Source: Proteobacteria bacterium ST_bin11
Lineage (GTDB): Bacteria; Pseudomonadota; Gammaproteobacteria; Methylococcales; Methylomonadaceae
Assembly: GCA_002083615.1 (NCBI GenBank)
Contig: MSXO01000012.1
Location: forward strand, 76,911-140,910
Direction of reading: 5' to 3'
Length of the DNA: 64,000 nucleotides
The position numbers and the translations under genes were made by a program. How positions within the stretch are numbered: the stretch's first letter is position 1; each line of letters starts with the position of its first letter. Of this stretch, positions 46,832-56,910 are shown piece by piece. The notes beneath the pieces are model-generated. The model saw nothing but the letters and a program-made list of their open reading frames with translations. It had not been told where the DNA came from and did not search any database.

Positions 46832-47310
46832 TACTAATAGCTCTGTCCGCGCAACGCCCTCCTCTCCCCAACGCCCCACCTGATAGGGTCGGTTTCAGCG
46901 AAACTATCAGGTTCCCCCCTCGACCGCCCCGCTCCACCGCCAAACTCCGCCAACATTGAGCCACGGGTGTGCACCGCCAAGCGTGTTGTCGACTAGGTAA
47001 TCTACGCAACAATATCTAACTTTTTGCCAAATACCCATCAGCTATTTCGGCCCTAAGCCCACAAATACGCGCGCCCCAGCCACCAATAAAACTCAGCCCT
47101 AAAGTACACCAAAGCCTTATCTGACAAGGCTTAGCGAGACATGCAGCGCCTTAAAAATCCTCTGTTTTTTATATACGTCAAATGACTTATGAGTCATCTG
47201 ACGGATTGTGCAAAAACGCAACAAATTCAACAATCGACCTCGCTAGATTTTGCCGCATCGCTCTCGAGGGCATGCTTAATGATTTGTGCTTTTAGATTAG
47301 GGGACTTTAC
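46832..47310. other. 479-bp intergenic region with hairpins and the porin promoter
   Basis: No gene. Two hairpins are visible: CCTGATAG / CTATCAGG (46879-46911) enclosing GTTTC-AGC-GAAAC, and AAGCCTT-N7-AAGGCTT (47112-47132). Neither has a good T-run, but they probably mark the end of the first operon. The operator-promoter at 47176-47234 drives the porin side. Confidence 0.55.
47176..47234 (+). promoter_or_regulatory. second copy of the operator palindrome and promoter, upstream of the porin
   Basis: CGTCAAATGACT (47176-47187), TATG, AGTCATCTGACG (47192-47203); then TTGTGC (47206-47211), 17 bp, AACAAT (47229-47234). All elements and spacings match the copy upstream of fmdA, while the DNA around them differs. 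The predicted transcript start is about 70 bp before the porin ATG. Confidence 0.75.
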
Positions 47311-48561
47311 ATGAAAGCTTATATTGAACATCCAGCAAGTTCGCTCAACACGCGACTATTCCTTACCTCTGCAGTAGCTGCGCTGGCGATAGGCTACAGC
47401 GCGCAGAGTCAGGCTGGTGCCACCTTTAAAATCGACGATACAAAATGGGTCAGCGTCGGCGCGGGTTTACGTTCCAGTTTCCGAGCTCAGGAAGGTTCAG
47501 CTGGCGCCAGCGGTGACAAATGGAACAACTCCTTCAACCTAGACAACATTCGTTTGTATTTAAACGGTCAAATTCATAAATATTTGAAAATAGAATTCAA
47601 CACCGAGTGCCCAACCTGCGGCAGCGGTGGCCAAGTGCATGTACTGGACGCCGTCGGTAAATTCGAAATCACTCCTTATGCCAACTTATGGGTGGGCCGC
47701 ATGCTGGTTCCCGCAGAGCGTCGGGAGTTGAACGGTCCTTTCTACAGCGCGGTCTACAACATTTTCTCTTCCGGTACGCCTTTTCAACCCTCCGATTACA
47801 ACCTGACCATCCAAAACAACGGCACCTCCGCCGGCTCTATCGGTCGTGACGACGGTGCGACGTTTTGGGGTGCGGTATTGGACGGTCGCTTGCAATATTC
47901 TGTCGGTTTCTTCCGCGGCCTGAGAGGCGGCGCCAATGTCGACGACAACATCCTCTATGCGCAACGCGTTTCCTATAACTTTTGGGAAGTTGAAAAGAAC
48001 CCTGGCTATTACACCTCCGGTACCTATCACGGTAAAGGCGGCGACATCCTGACGGTCGGTGTAGCCAATCAGTATCAAGAAGACGGTGCCGGCACTACCT
48101 CTAGCCCAGCTAACTTTCGCGGCACCACTGTCGACCTGTTGATGGAAAAAGTATTACCCGGCGGCGGCGTAGTCACCTTTAACGGCGAATACAAAAACTA
48201 TGGCCTGTCTAACGGCTTTAACCAGGCAGCACGCGATGCGGCGACCCCTTTTGCTAACGGCGTGTTTGCCATGTTTGACGGCAACGCTTACGACGTCAGC
48301 GGTATGTATTTATTCCCGCAAAAAGTCGGCATCGGCCAATTCCAGCCTTACCTGCGTTACGTGAACGTAGATCCCAGTACCAGTAGCGGTCGCGAAGTCT
48401 ATGAGGGTGGCGTCAACTATGTCATCGACGGCCACAACGCCAAAATTTTCGCCGCTTACCAATACGGCGACTTACTGACCAAAGGGCTCCTGGACTTCAG
48501 ATCCACAGTAACTGGCGAAAACGCCAGCCAGGTTATGGTCGGCTTCCAATGGCAAATCTAA
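47311..48561 (+). CDS. porin of the amide/urea uptake cluster (FmdC-like)
   Basis: Exported outer-membrane channel, 416 residues. A signal region ending in YSAQSQAGA is followed by alternating beta-strand sequence (DNIRLYLNGQIHKYLKIEFN, ANLWVGRMLVPAERREL, PYLRYVNVDPSTSSGREVYE) and a C-terminal strand ending in an aromatic-rich VMVGFQWQI. One CPTCGSGG knuckle lies in a loop. Methylophilus FmdC, in the fmd cluster, is a comparable porin. It heads the second transport operon, after its own operator-promoter. Confidence 0.85.
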   Translation: MKAYIEHPASSLNTRLFLTSAVAALAIGYSAQSQAGATFKIDDTKWVSVGAGLRSSFRAQEGSAGASGDKWNNSFNLDNIRLYLNGQIHKYLKIEFNTECPTCGSGGQVHVLDAVGKFEITPYANLWVGRMLVPAERRELNGPFYSAVYNIFSSGTPFQPSDYNLTIQNNGTSAGSIGRDDGATFWGAVLDGRLQYSVGFFRGLRGGANVDDNILYAQRVSYNFWEVEKNPGYYTSGTYHGKGGDILTVGVANQYQEDGAGTTSSPANFRGTTVDLLMEKVLPGGGVVTFNGEYKNYGLSNGFNQAARDAATPFANGVFAMFDGNAYDVSGMYLFPQKVGIGQFQPYLRYVNVDPSTSSGREVYEGGVNYVIDGHNAKIFAAYQYGDLLTKGLLDFRSTVTGENASQVMVGFQWQI

Positions 48562-48587
48562 AATACTAATAACAGAGGATTATCACG

Positions 48588-49886
48588 ATGAACTTAATGA
48601 GCAACCCCTTACGTAAACTAGCACTCGGCGCCACATTGTCGTCGCTGTTGCTTGGGGCACCGACTGCCGGTGCTGAAGACACCATCAAAGTCGGTGTGCT
48701 GCACTCTTTGTCTGGCACGATGGCGATCAGCGAAACCACGTTAAAAGACACCATGTTGATGCTGATCGACGAACAGAACAAAAAGGGCGGCTTGCTCGGC
48801 AAGAAGCTGGAAGCGGTGGTCGTTGACCCCGCTTCGAACTGGCCATTGTTTGCGGAAAAAGCCCGCGAACTGATCACCAAGGATAAAGTGGCTTCCATCT
48901 TCGGCTGCTGGACGTCGGTTTCTCGGAAATCGGTATTGCCGGTCATCGAAGAGTTAAACAGCATCCTGTTCTACCCCGTGCAATACGAAGGGGAAGAGTC
49001 CTCTAAAAACGTGTTTTACACAGGTGCAGCGCCCAACCAACAAGCTATTCCGGCGGTCGATTATTTGATGAACGACCTGAAAGTGCAACGTTGGGTGTTG
49101 GCCGGTACCGACTACGTGTATCCACGCACCACCAACAAAATCTTGGAAGCGTATCTGAAAGCCAAAGGGGTTAAACCGGCGGACATCATGATCAACTACA
49201 CCCCATTCGGTCATTCCGATTGGCAAAGTATCGTGGCGGATATTAAAAAATTCGGCTCTACCGGCAAGAAAACCGCTGTCGTTTCCACCATCAACGGCGA
49301 CGCCAACATTCCGTTTTATAAAGAGCTGGGCAACCAAGGCATCTCCGCCGAGAAAATCCCAGTTATCGCGTTCTCAGTGGGCGAGGAAGAATTATCCGGT
49401 ATGGACACCAAACCGTTGGTCGGTCACTTGGCGGCATGGAACTACTTCATGAGCGTCGATACCACCAAAAACGCAGCCTTTATCCAACAATGGAAGGACT
49501 ACATCAAAAACCCGAAACGCGTCACCAACGATCCGATGGAAGCGCATTACATCGGTTTCAACATGTGGGTTAAAGCGGTCGAAAAAGCCGGCACCACCGA
49601 TCCTGACGCGGTACAAAAAGCCATCATCGGCGTGGAGTTCCCGAACCTGACCGGCGGCATGTCGAAAATGCTCCCTAATCACCACATCAGCAAGCCGGTG
49701 TTAATTGGCGAGATTCAAGACGACGGTCAATTCGTTACCGTCTGGCAAACCAACAAAGTCGTCGATGGCGACGCTTGGTCTGACTTCCTGCCGGACAGCA
49801 AACCGATTATCGCCGACTGGACCGCACCGATCAGTTGCGGCAACTACAACACCAAAACCAAAAAGTGTTCAGGACAGAACTATTAA
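48588..49886 (+). CDS. urtA: urea ABC transporter substrate-binding protein UrtA, copy 2
   Basis: Canonical UrtA, 432 residues: VGVLHSLSGTMAISETTLKD, GKKLEAVVVDPASNWPLFAE, FGCWTSVSRKSVLPVIEE, LFYPVQYEGEESSKNVFYTG. Sec-type signal peptide (LRKLALGATLSSLLLGAPTA). GAGG precedes the ATG. With ureDABC downstream, urea is the likely ligand. It shares the fold but only moderate sequence with UrtA1. Confidence 0.95.
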   Translation: MNLMSNPLRKLALGATLSSLLLGAPTAGAEDTIKVGVLHSLSGTMAISETTLKDTMLMLIDEQNKKGGLLGKKLEAVVVDPASNWPLFAEKARELITKDKVASIFGCWTSVSRKSVLPVIEELNSILFYPVQYEGEESSKNVFYTGAAPNQQAIPAVDYLMNDLKVQRWVLAGTDYVYPRTTNKILEAYLKAKGVKPADIMINYTPFGHSDWQSIVADIKKFGSTGKKTAVVSTINGDANIPFYKELGNQGISAEKIPVIAFSVGEEELSGMDTKPLVGHLAAWNYFMSVDTTKNAAFIQQWKDYIKNPKRVTNDPMEAHYIGFNMWVKAVEKAGTTDPDAVQKAIIGVEFPNLTGGMSKMLPNHHISKPVLIGEIQDDGQFVTVWQTNKVVDGDAWSDFLPDSKPIIADWTAPISCGNYNTKTKKCSGQNY

Positions 49887-49954
49887 CAGCGGACGTTACC
49901 CGCGAGGCTCACGGCAGGATGCCGCGGGTCTCGCACCCCAAAAGAGGACAGAGG

Positions 49955-51784
49955 ATGCACATACCCATTGTATTAGCTAAGCCCATACGCACCGCTACCC
50001 CGGAGTTTGGCGAGGGCCTTAACCCCAAAACAACGTCTCTCCAACTAAAAAGAACCCATTTAAAAACGCCGTCTGCTTCGCACCCGGCTAACCGTTCCCC
50101 CAAGGACAGCTTCTTGAGCGTGCTAAATACAGCTTCTACTCAAACCGAATTGTCAGCTGGCGGCGTTTTTAAACGGCTTCCACCCCTCGCCGGCTGGTTG
50201 CTGGCCCTGTTTTTTATCTTTACTCAGCCCGCAGTTGCACAAGACAGCGGCAGCCTATTGGATCAGCTCAGACTAGGCAGCATGCAGGACCGCGAACTCG
50301 CCATCGAAGCATTGGGAAGCGACAGCCACAACTTGAAACTCCTGCAAGCCCTGCAGGACGGCAAGCTATTCGACTTCAAAGCCGAAGCCAAATTGGTTGT
50401 CGGCCAGGAAAGCGCCCTCGGCTACCAACTCAGCGATCCGCTAAGCGGCGCGCCCTTAACCGACGTCGAGCGTGGCGCAGTCGGCAAAATAAACTTGAAC
50501 AACAAATTGCGCGGGGTATTGCGCAAAACCATCGCCCAATTGCAATTGAACGATGCCGATCCGGTCTTACGTTTGGTAGCGGTCCAAACATTAGCTGATG
50601 ATATAGATGACAAGGCCGTCATTTTGCTGCGCGATCATCTGGCTCAGGAAGTCGAGCCTGACATTAAAACTGCTATCAACAAAATGCTGTTATTACAGGA
50701 TATAAACAGTACCGATAAAGACCAACGCATCGCTGCTATCGCGGCTTTAAAAGATCTGGATAGCCAAGATGTGGTCAACAAACTGCAAGCGATAATCGAA
50801 AAAGACAGCGACGGCAACTTCGTGGAAAACGACAGCGACGTACGTAATCTGGCCGAAGCAGCGCTCATCAAAATCCGTGATCGCATGCAAGCCTACGCCG
50901 TCGCCGAGACCGTGTTCTTCGGCCTCAGTTTAGGCGCGGTGCTAGTATTGTCAGCCATCGGCTTGGCCATCACCTTTGGGGTAATGGGCGTCATCAACAT
51001 GGCCCACGGCGAACTGATGATGCTGGGCGCTTACACCACCTACGTGATGCAACAAATCATGCCCAACTACTTGGGCACGGCGCTGATCGTCTCGATTCCG
51101 GTGGCGTTTATCGTCGCCGCCTTGGTCGGTGTCGCCATCGAACGCGGCATCATCCGCTTCTTGTACGGCCGGCCTCTGGAAACCCTGCTGGCGACTTTCG
51201 GGGTCAGCTTGTTTTTGCAGCAAACCGTCCGTTCCATCTTCTCGCCGCTGAACCGCAGCGTCTCCACCCCGGAGTGGATGAGCGGCTCTTGGCAGATCAA
51301 TGACTTTCTCTCGCTAACCTGGAACCGCTTTTACATCCTGATCTTCTGCCTGCTGGTGTTTACCGCCTTACTGCAAATTTTGAAACGCACCAAATTGGGT
51401 CTGGAAGTCCGCGCTGTCGCCCAGAACCGCGGAATGGCCAGAGCGATGGGCATCCCCACTGCTAGAGTCGACGCGATGACTTTTGGCTTGGGTTCCGGCA
51501 TCGCTGGCGTAGCTGGGGTGGCCTTGAGTCAGATCACCAACGTCGGGCCGAATTTGGGTCAGGCTTATATCGTCGACTCGTTTATGGTCGTGGTGTTTGG
51601 CGGGGTAGGAAATTTGTTCGGTACTTTGGTAGCGGGATTTACCTTGGGTATTGCTAATAAGGTGTTGGAGCCCTACGCCGGGGCGGTGTTGGCGAAGATT
51701 TTAGTTTTGGTGTTTATTATTTTGTTTATTCAGAAGAAGCCTAGGGGGTTGTTTCCGCAGAAAGGAAGGGCAGCGGAATCGTAA
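49955..51784 (+). CDS. urtB: urea ABC transporter permease UrtB, copy 2, with N-terminal periplasmic extension
   Basis: LivH-type permease (GVMGVINMAHGELMMLGAYT, AQNRGMARAMGIPTARVDAM, VDSFMVVVFGGVGNLFGT) preceded by a helical-repeat domain of about 270 residues, usual for proteobacterial UrtB. The ATG at 49955 has AGAGGA 6 bp upstream. However, a signal-peptide-like segment (PPLAGWLLALFFIFTQPAVA) sits about 80-100 residues in, so the TTG at 50114 (AAGGA 7 bp before) may be the true start. The last 40 codons are G/T-rich and C-poor, just before a repeat insertion. Confidence 0.9.
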   Translation: MHIPIVLAKPIRTATPEFGEGLNPKTTSLQLKRTHLKTPSASHPANRSPKDSFLSVLNTASTQTELSAGGVFKRLPPLAGWLLALFFIFTQPAVAQDSGSLLDQLRLGSMQDRELAIEALGSDSHNLKLLQALQDGKLFDFKAEAKLVVGQESALGYQLSDPLSGAPLTDVERGAVGKINLNNKLRGVLRKTIAQLQLNDADPVLRLVAVQTLADDIDDKAVILLRDHLAQEVEPDIKTAINKMLLLQDINSTDKDQRIAAIAALKDLDSQDVVNKLQAIIEKDSDGNFVENDSDVRNLAEAALIKIRDRMQAYAVAETVFFGLSLGAVLVLSAIGLAITFGVMGVINMAHGELMMLGAYTTYVMQQIMPNYLGTALIVSIPVAFIVAALVGVAIERGIIRFLYGRPLETLLATFGVSLFLQQTVRSIFSPLNRSVSTPEWMSGSWQINDFLSLTWNRFYILIFCLLVFTALLQILKRTKLGLEVRAVAQNRGMARAMGIPTARVDAMTFGLGSGIAGVAGVALSQITNVGPNLGQAYIVDSFMVVVFGGVGNLFGTLVAGFTLGIANKVLEPYAGAVLAKILVLVFIILFIQKKPRGLFPQKGRAAES

Positions 51785-51794
51785 TTCCAAAAAT

Positions 51795-51844
51795 GTAGGT
51801 TGGATTTACCCGAAGGGCATAAAAGGCGATAGCCGTAACCCAAC
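51795..51844. repeat. palindromic (REP-like) repeat
   Basis: GTTGGATTTACCCG and GCCGTAACCCAAC form the arms of a short hairpin of the widespread 'GTTGGGTT...AACCCAAC' kind. It lies between the urtB2 stop and the first R element. Confidence 0.5.
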
Positions 51845-51885
51845 ACGACGGCTTATGGACTAACTGATGTCTTTTAGTTTTTGTT

Positions 51886-52138
51886 GTGTCGCTACCGCGA
51901 CGATGGTTTTTTAATGTCGGGTTTCGGCCCGACAGCCGAGATACTTTCTTTTGCTTGGCCAAAAGAAAGTATCCAAAGAAAAGGCCACCCGACATTCCGC
52001 CTTAATCCTGCGCTTCTCGCTTTTGGCGAGGGTTTTCGGAAGGGGCTTCCCAGCCCCTCCAAAAACGAGCGGCATCCCTGCCGCTCCCCTGCGGGCTGAT
52101 CTCGCCAAAAGCTGCGATGCTCGGGGCGGAATAACGGG
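51886..52138 (+). repeat. R element copy 1 (forward), left half of inverted pair I
   Basis: About 253 bp. It begins with GTGTCGC-TACC-GCGACG. Then follow GTCGGG...CCCGAC interleaved with TTCGG...CCGAG, a 14-bp hairpin GATACTTTCTTTTG / CAAAAGAAAGTATC, helix ATTCCGCC / GGCGGAAT enclosing GCTTTTGGCGAG / CTCGCCAAAAGC, and the inner hairpin AGCGGCA / TGCCGCT. It interrupts the urt2 operon. Confidence 0.88.
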
Positions 52139-52202
52139 ACTAACCCCGCCCCGAAAATTAAGGCGGTAGGCCCAACCTTTCCGGCTAGCTTGAGACGCAG
52201 TC

Positions 52203-52270
52203 GTAGGGTGGGCACGTTTAAGTGCCCACGCGGAATAACAGCCAACGGTGGGCAAAGTTGCCCACGCTAC
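52203..52270 (+). repeat. second repeat family (GGGTGGGCACG type), copy inside pair I
   Basis: About 68 bp: GTAGGGTGGGCACGTTTAAG, then GTGCCCACGCGGAAT, then GGTGGGCAAAGTTGCCCAC. A copy in the opposite orientation lies at 62128-62194 inside pair III. It is the whole interior of pair I, which has no gene. Confidence 0.8.
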
Positions 52271-52297
52271 GCAAATTTGGGCGGCTGATGGTTTTAA

Positions 52298-52549
52298 CCC
52301 CGTATGCCACGCCGAGCACCGGAGTTTTTATCGAGAATAGCCCGAAGGGGCAGCGCATGGATGCGCTGCGTCGGTGGAGGGGCTGGGAAGCCCCTTCTGC
52401 CGACCCTCGATAAAAACTTCGGCGCGCAGGATTAAAGCGGCATCCGGGTGTCGTTTCTTTTGGGTACTTTTCTTTGGACAAGCAAAGAAAAGTATCTCGG
52501 CTGTCGGGCCGAGACCCGACTTAAGAATAAGCCGTCGCGACAGCGACAC
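52298..52549 (-). repeat. R element copy 2 (reverse), right half of inverted pair I
   Basis: Read on the minus strand it has the same order of helices as copy 1, but with different paired bases: GAGTTTTTATCGAG / CTCGATAAAAACT in place of the TTTTGGCGAG helix, CAGCGCA / TGCGCTG in place of AGCGGCA / TGCCGCT, and GTCGG / CCGAC at the base of the central hairpin. It ends CCGTCGCGACAGCGACAC. The frame of urtC2 runs back through it, but the real start is at 52571. Confidence 0.85.
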
Positions 52550-52570
52550 CATAAATTAACGGAATTGACC

Positions 52571-53679
52571 ATGAACCTACTGAGTCAAGACAAGACTTAT
52601 AGCACCGTTCTAACCGCGTTAGCATCGGTTACCCTATTAATCCCCCTCTGTAACCTAATCTTCCCCGAAGATTCTGCACTACATTTCTCGGCCTACTCAG
52701 TCTCCTTAATCGGCAAATACCTAACCTTCGCCCTACTCGGCTTATCGCTCGACATGGTCTGGGGCTACGCCGGCATTCTGGTTCTCGGCCAAGGCGCGTT
52801 CTTTGCTTTGGGTGGCTACGCGATGGGCATGTATCTGATGCGGCAAATAGGCACCCGCGGCGTCTACGGCAACGCCGAATTACCCGATTTTATGGTGTTC
52901 CTGAACTGGACCGAACTGCCCTGGTACTGGTACGGCTTTGAAAATTTCGGTTTCGCGATGCTGATGGTTTTCCTCGCTCCTGGCCTGCTGGCTTTCGTGT
53001 TCGGCTGGCTGGCATTTCGTTCTCGCGTGACCGGTGTGTATTTGTCCATCATTACCCAAGCCCTGACTTACGCCTTGTTGCTGGCTTTCTTTCGCAACGA
53101 AATGGGCTTCGGCGGCAATAACGGCCTCACCGACTTCAAAGACATCCTGGGTTTCAACATTCAATCCGAAGCAGTGCGTTCGGTCCTATTACTGATGACT
53201 GGTCTCAGCCTGATCGGCGCTCTACTGCTGTGCCGCTGGATTGTGAATAGCAAATTAGGCCGGGTGGTCACGGCGGTTCGCGACCAAGAATCGCGGGTGC
53301 GCTTTCTTGGTTACCGGGTGGAATTGTTCAAACTGTGGGTGTTCGTATTCGCGGCGATGTTGGCCGGCTTGGCCGGCGCGCTTTACGTGCCACAAGTTGG
53401 CATCATCAACCCCAGCGAATTCTCACCGTTAAATTCCTTGGAAATCGTTATCTGGGTGGCGGTTGGTGGACGCGGCACTTTGTACGGCGCGATCATCGGC
53501 GCGGTATTAGTCAATTACGCTAAAACCGTTTTGACTGGCTTGATGCCGGACGCATGGCTGTTTTGCCTGGGCGGCGCCTTTGTTTTGGTCACCTTATTGA
53601 TGCCCGATGGCATCGTCGGCCTGCTGCGCCGGCGGATTAAACCCAAACCTGCGCTTATCGCGACCGGAGGACAACAGGC

Positions 53680-53683
<4 letters not shown>
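52571..53683 (+). CDS. urtC: urea ABC transporter permease UrtC, copy 2
   Basis: LivM-type permease, 370 residues from the ATG at 52571; the longer frame is repeat DNA. Segments: WGYAGILVLGQGAFFALGGY, RSRVTGVYLSIITQALTYAL, GGNNGLTDFKDILGF, AVGGRGTLYGAIIGAVLVNY. The first 60 codons are strikingly G-poor and C-rich, in contrast to the end of urtB2 on the other side of the repeat pair. It overlaps urtD2 by ATGA. Confidence 0.93.
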
Positions 53684-54488
<805 letters not shown>

Positions 54489-54489
<1 letters not shown>

Positions 54490-55262
54490 TGTTAAATATC
54501 AGCGCACTGCAACAATATTACGGCGCCAGCCACACCCTGTGGGATCTGGATTTGCGCGTACCCGCAGGGTCCTGCGTCTGCCTGATGGGCCGCAACGGCG
54601 TCGGCAAAACCACCCTACTGAAAGCCATCATGGGCCTGCTGCCGGTGGCCGACGGCAGCATTCAATTCGATGGCGTGGAGTTGGCCAAAGCCAAAGCCGA
54701 GTCTCGAGCGGAAATGGGCATAGGATACGTGCCGCAAGGCCGAGAAATCTTTCCTTTATTAACCGTAGAAGAAAACCTGAAAACCGGCCTGCGCGCTGCC
54801 AACAAACACGGCATCAAAAAAGTGCCTGACAGCATTTTCGAGATTTTTCCGGTGCTGAAACAAATGCTGAAACGCCGGGGCGGCGACCTGTCCGGCGGCC
54901 AGCAGCAGCAATTGGCGATTGGCCGGGCCTTGGTATTGAATCCGCGCCTGCTGATTCTGGACGAACCGACCGAAGGCATCCAACCCAATATCGTCAGCGA
55001 AATCGGTGACGTGATCATTCGTCTCAACAAGTCGCGTGGCGTGGCGACACCCATGCCAAAACCGGAAACAGGCGAAATCCATCAAGCCATCGACCGGATT
55101 CATAAGGAACTTGGCGTGACAGTGTTGTTGGTCGAACAAAAACTGCCATTCGCCCGCAAGGTAGCCAATCAATTCTGTATCTTGGACCGCGGCCGCCATG
55201 TTGCCGTTGGCGCAATGGACGAATTGGCAGACGATATGGTGAAGCGGTATTTGACGGTTTAA
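54489..55262 (+). CDS. urtE: urea ABC transporter ATP-binding protein UrtE, copy 2, with insertion
   Basis: LivF-type ATPase, 257 residues from the ATG that overlaps the urtD2 stop. Walker A MGRNGVGKTTLLKAI, LSGGQQQQLAIGRALVLNP, Walker B LLILDEPTEGIQPN. Compared with UrtE1 it has an extra segment of about 25 residues (GVATPMPKPETGEIHQAIDR) between Walker B and the switch motif VLLVEQKLPF. The fold should tolerate it; function is probably kept. Confidence 0.93.
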
Positions 55263-55270
55263 CCCAATCT

Positions 55271-55304
55271 TCCCCCTTTGAAAAAGGGGGTTAGGGGGAT
55301 TTTT
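55271..55304. repeat. CCCCCTTTG-type palindromic repeat
   Basis: The hairpin CCCCCTTTGAAAAAGGGGG is followed by TTAGGGGGATTTTT. This is a common dispersed repeat type. Here the T-run after it could also make it a weak terminator for urt2. Confidence 0.55.
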
Positions 55305-55358
55305 AAAAACGGGCGTAGCCCATCGTTCTAATTAAAAGCTGGATGACGGAGAAAACAC

Positions 55359-55664
55359 ATGAAATCCGAACAATTTTTGCTGGCGGCTGGGGTTTTGTTA
55401 TTGGTTTGGTCGATGCGCAGCGAAGCGCATGACAGTCATGAGGCCATGTTGGAAGGTGGCAACCTGCTGCAAATGACGCATGCGGCTTTGCATCCCTTGC
55501 TGGAAATCCCGCATTTGCCGGCTTTACTGATATGTGTTTTGATTTTGGGATTCGTGTTCGGCCCGGTTATATTGCACATCACCCGGCAGCGAAGCAGCAA
55601 CCAACCTGATCATTCCAAGCTGCCGGAAAAACCGGCCATCGCCCCAAAGGCCAAAAATTCGTAA
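55359..55664 (+). CDS. small exported membrane protein between urt2 and ureD
   Basis: A 101-residue protein with a signal sequence (LLAAGVLLLVWSMRSEAHDS), a His-containing segment (HAALHPLLEIPHLPALL), one further membrane span (LLICVLILGFVFGPVILHI) and a Lys/Pro-rich tail. GGAG lies before the ATG. Its HPLxxxxHLxALL segment recalls part of HupE/UreJ nickel permeases, but the protein is far too short for one. Its place in the urea cluster suggests a linked role; the function is unknown. Confidence 0.75.
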   Translation: MKSEQFLLAAGVLLLVWSMRSEAHDSHEAMLEGGNLLQMTHAALHPLLEIPHLPALLICVLILGFVFGPVILHITRQRSSNQPDHSKLPEKPAIAPKAKNS

Positions 55665-55682
55665 ACCCACTATTTAACAGCC

Positions 55683-56531
55683 ATGCGACCACAGTTAGCT
55701 TCATCCCTGCCCGACGCCATTACCGACGCAACGGCGTGGGAAGCCGAGTTGACACTGGGCTTTAGCCAACGCGGCGATAAATCCGTATTGAGCAAACGCC
55801 AGCACCGCGGCCCGTTAACCGTGCAACGGCCTTTTTATCCGGAAGGCGGCGTCTGCCATGTGTACTTGCTGCACCCACCCGGCGGCGTTGTGGCCGGCGA
55901 TCAATTAAGCATTACCGCCACTGTCGAAGCCGATGCGCAAGCGCTAATCACCACCCCAGCCGCCGGCAAGTTTTATCGCAGCGGCGGCGGCGAGGCGCGG
56001 CAGACCATCAACCTCACAGTTGCTGAGAACGCCAGCCTGGAATGGCTGCCGCAGGAAACCATCGTTTACGAAGGTGCACGCTTAAATTCGTGCATGAATA
56101 TCGATTTGGCCGAACAGGCCCACTTCATCGGCTGGGAAATATTGGCTTTAGGCCGCCCAGCCGCCGGCGAGGGCTTTGAGAATGGCTCTGCGACATTGAA
56201 CTGGCGTATCAGCCGCGCCGGGCGCTTGCTTTACCTGGAACGCTTGCGCCTGGATGCCGAAGCCTTCCAAGCCCGCTGGGGTTTGTTTGGACATTCGGCG
56301 TGCGGGACGCTGTTCGTTTATCCGGCGTCGTCTTCGCAGTTGACGGCGGTGCAGGAATTGATTGGGGAAGAAGCCAATCGCGGGGTGACTTTGATTGAGG
56401 GTTTGTTGATTTGTCGGGGATTGGATCGTAGGGCTGATTTGTTGAAGGGGTTTTTTGAGCGGGTTTGGGGATTGGTTAGGGGGAATGTTGTTGGGAAGGC
56501 GGTTTGTGCGCCGAGGATTTGGGCTACGTGA
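55683..56531 (+). CDS. ureD: urease accessory protein UreD
   Basis: Scaffold protein for nickel insertion into apo-urease (with UreF and UreG). Family motifs: AELTLGFSQRGDKSVLSKRQ, QRPFYPEGGVCHVYLLHPPG, GVVAGDQLSI, PAAGKFYRS, LEWLPQETIVYEGA, and the C-terminal CAPRIWAT. The length is 282 residues. The first codons are C-rich, the last 40 codons are strongly G/T-rich with very little C. An R-element pair separates it from ureA. Confidence 0.95.
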   Translation: MRPQLASSLPDAITDATAWEAELTLGFSQRGDKSVLSKRQHRGPLTVQRPFYPEGGVCHVYLLHPPGGVVAGDQLSITATVEADAQALITTPAAGKFYRSGGGEARQTINLTVAENASLEWLPQETIVYEGARLNSCMNIDLAEQAHFIGWEILALGRPAAGEGFENGSATLNWRISRAGRLLYLERLRLDAEAFQARWGLFGHSACGTLFVYPASSSQLTAVQELIGEEANRGVTLIEGLLICRGLDRRADLLKGFFERVWGLVRGNVVGKAVCAPRIWAT

Positions 56532-56556
56532 TTTTTTAATTTTGCTTGGGGCTTAG

Positions 56557-56592
56557 CTCCCTCGCCCTCCGGGAGAGGGTTGGGGTGAGGGG
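56557..56592. repeat. CTCCCTCGCCCTCCGGGAG-type palindromic repeat
   Basis: CTCCCTCGCCCTCCGGGAG is followed by AGGGTTGGGGTGAGGGG, a repeat type known from many proteobacteria. It lies between the ureD stop and R copy 3. Confidence 0.55.
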
Positions 56593-56596
56593 CGAA

Positions 56597-56848
56597 GTGT
56601 CGCTACCGCGACGGCTTTATTTTAATGTCGGGTCTCGGCCCGACAGCCGAGATACTTTCTTTTGCTTGGCCAAAAGAAAGTATCCAAAGAAAAAGCCACC
56701 CCATGCCGCGTTGATCCTGCGCTCCGAAGGGTTTGAACGGGGTTTTCGGAAGGGCTATCCCTAGCCCTCCGAAAACGAGCGGCATCCCTGCCGCTCCCCT
56801 GCGGGCTGATCCGTCCAAACCCTTCGGTGCTCGGCGCGGCATACGGTG
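56597..56848 (+). repeat. R element copy 3 (forward), left half of inverted pair II
   Basis: About 252 bp with the GTGTCGC-TACC-GCGACGG end. It differs from copy 1 in the paired helix CCGAAGGGTTTGAACGG / CCGTCCAAACCCTTCGG and in ATGCCGCG / CGCGGCAT, so both sides of each helix have changed together. The big hairpin GATACTTTCTTTTG / CAAAAGAAAGTATC is identical. Confidence 0.88.
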
Positions 56849-56910
56849 TTAAACCCGTGGCGCGAACAAAGGTTTTTGGATGATTTTGTAGTTTGAGTTT
56901 CATGCTCTAT

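Noticed and set aside
51886..52549. Pair I considered as an insertion sequence with transposase
   Set aside because: No transposase frame, no target-site duplication seen; the ends are structured repeats rather than simple IS termini.
52448..52570. N-terminal extension of urtC2
   Set aside because: The 41 extra codons translate R copy 2; the ATG at 52571 matches the family start.
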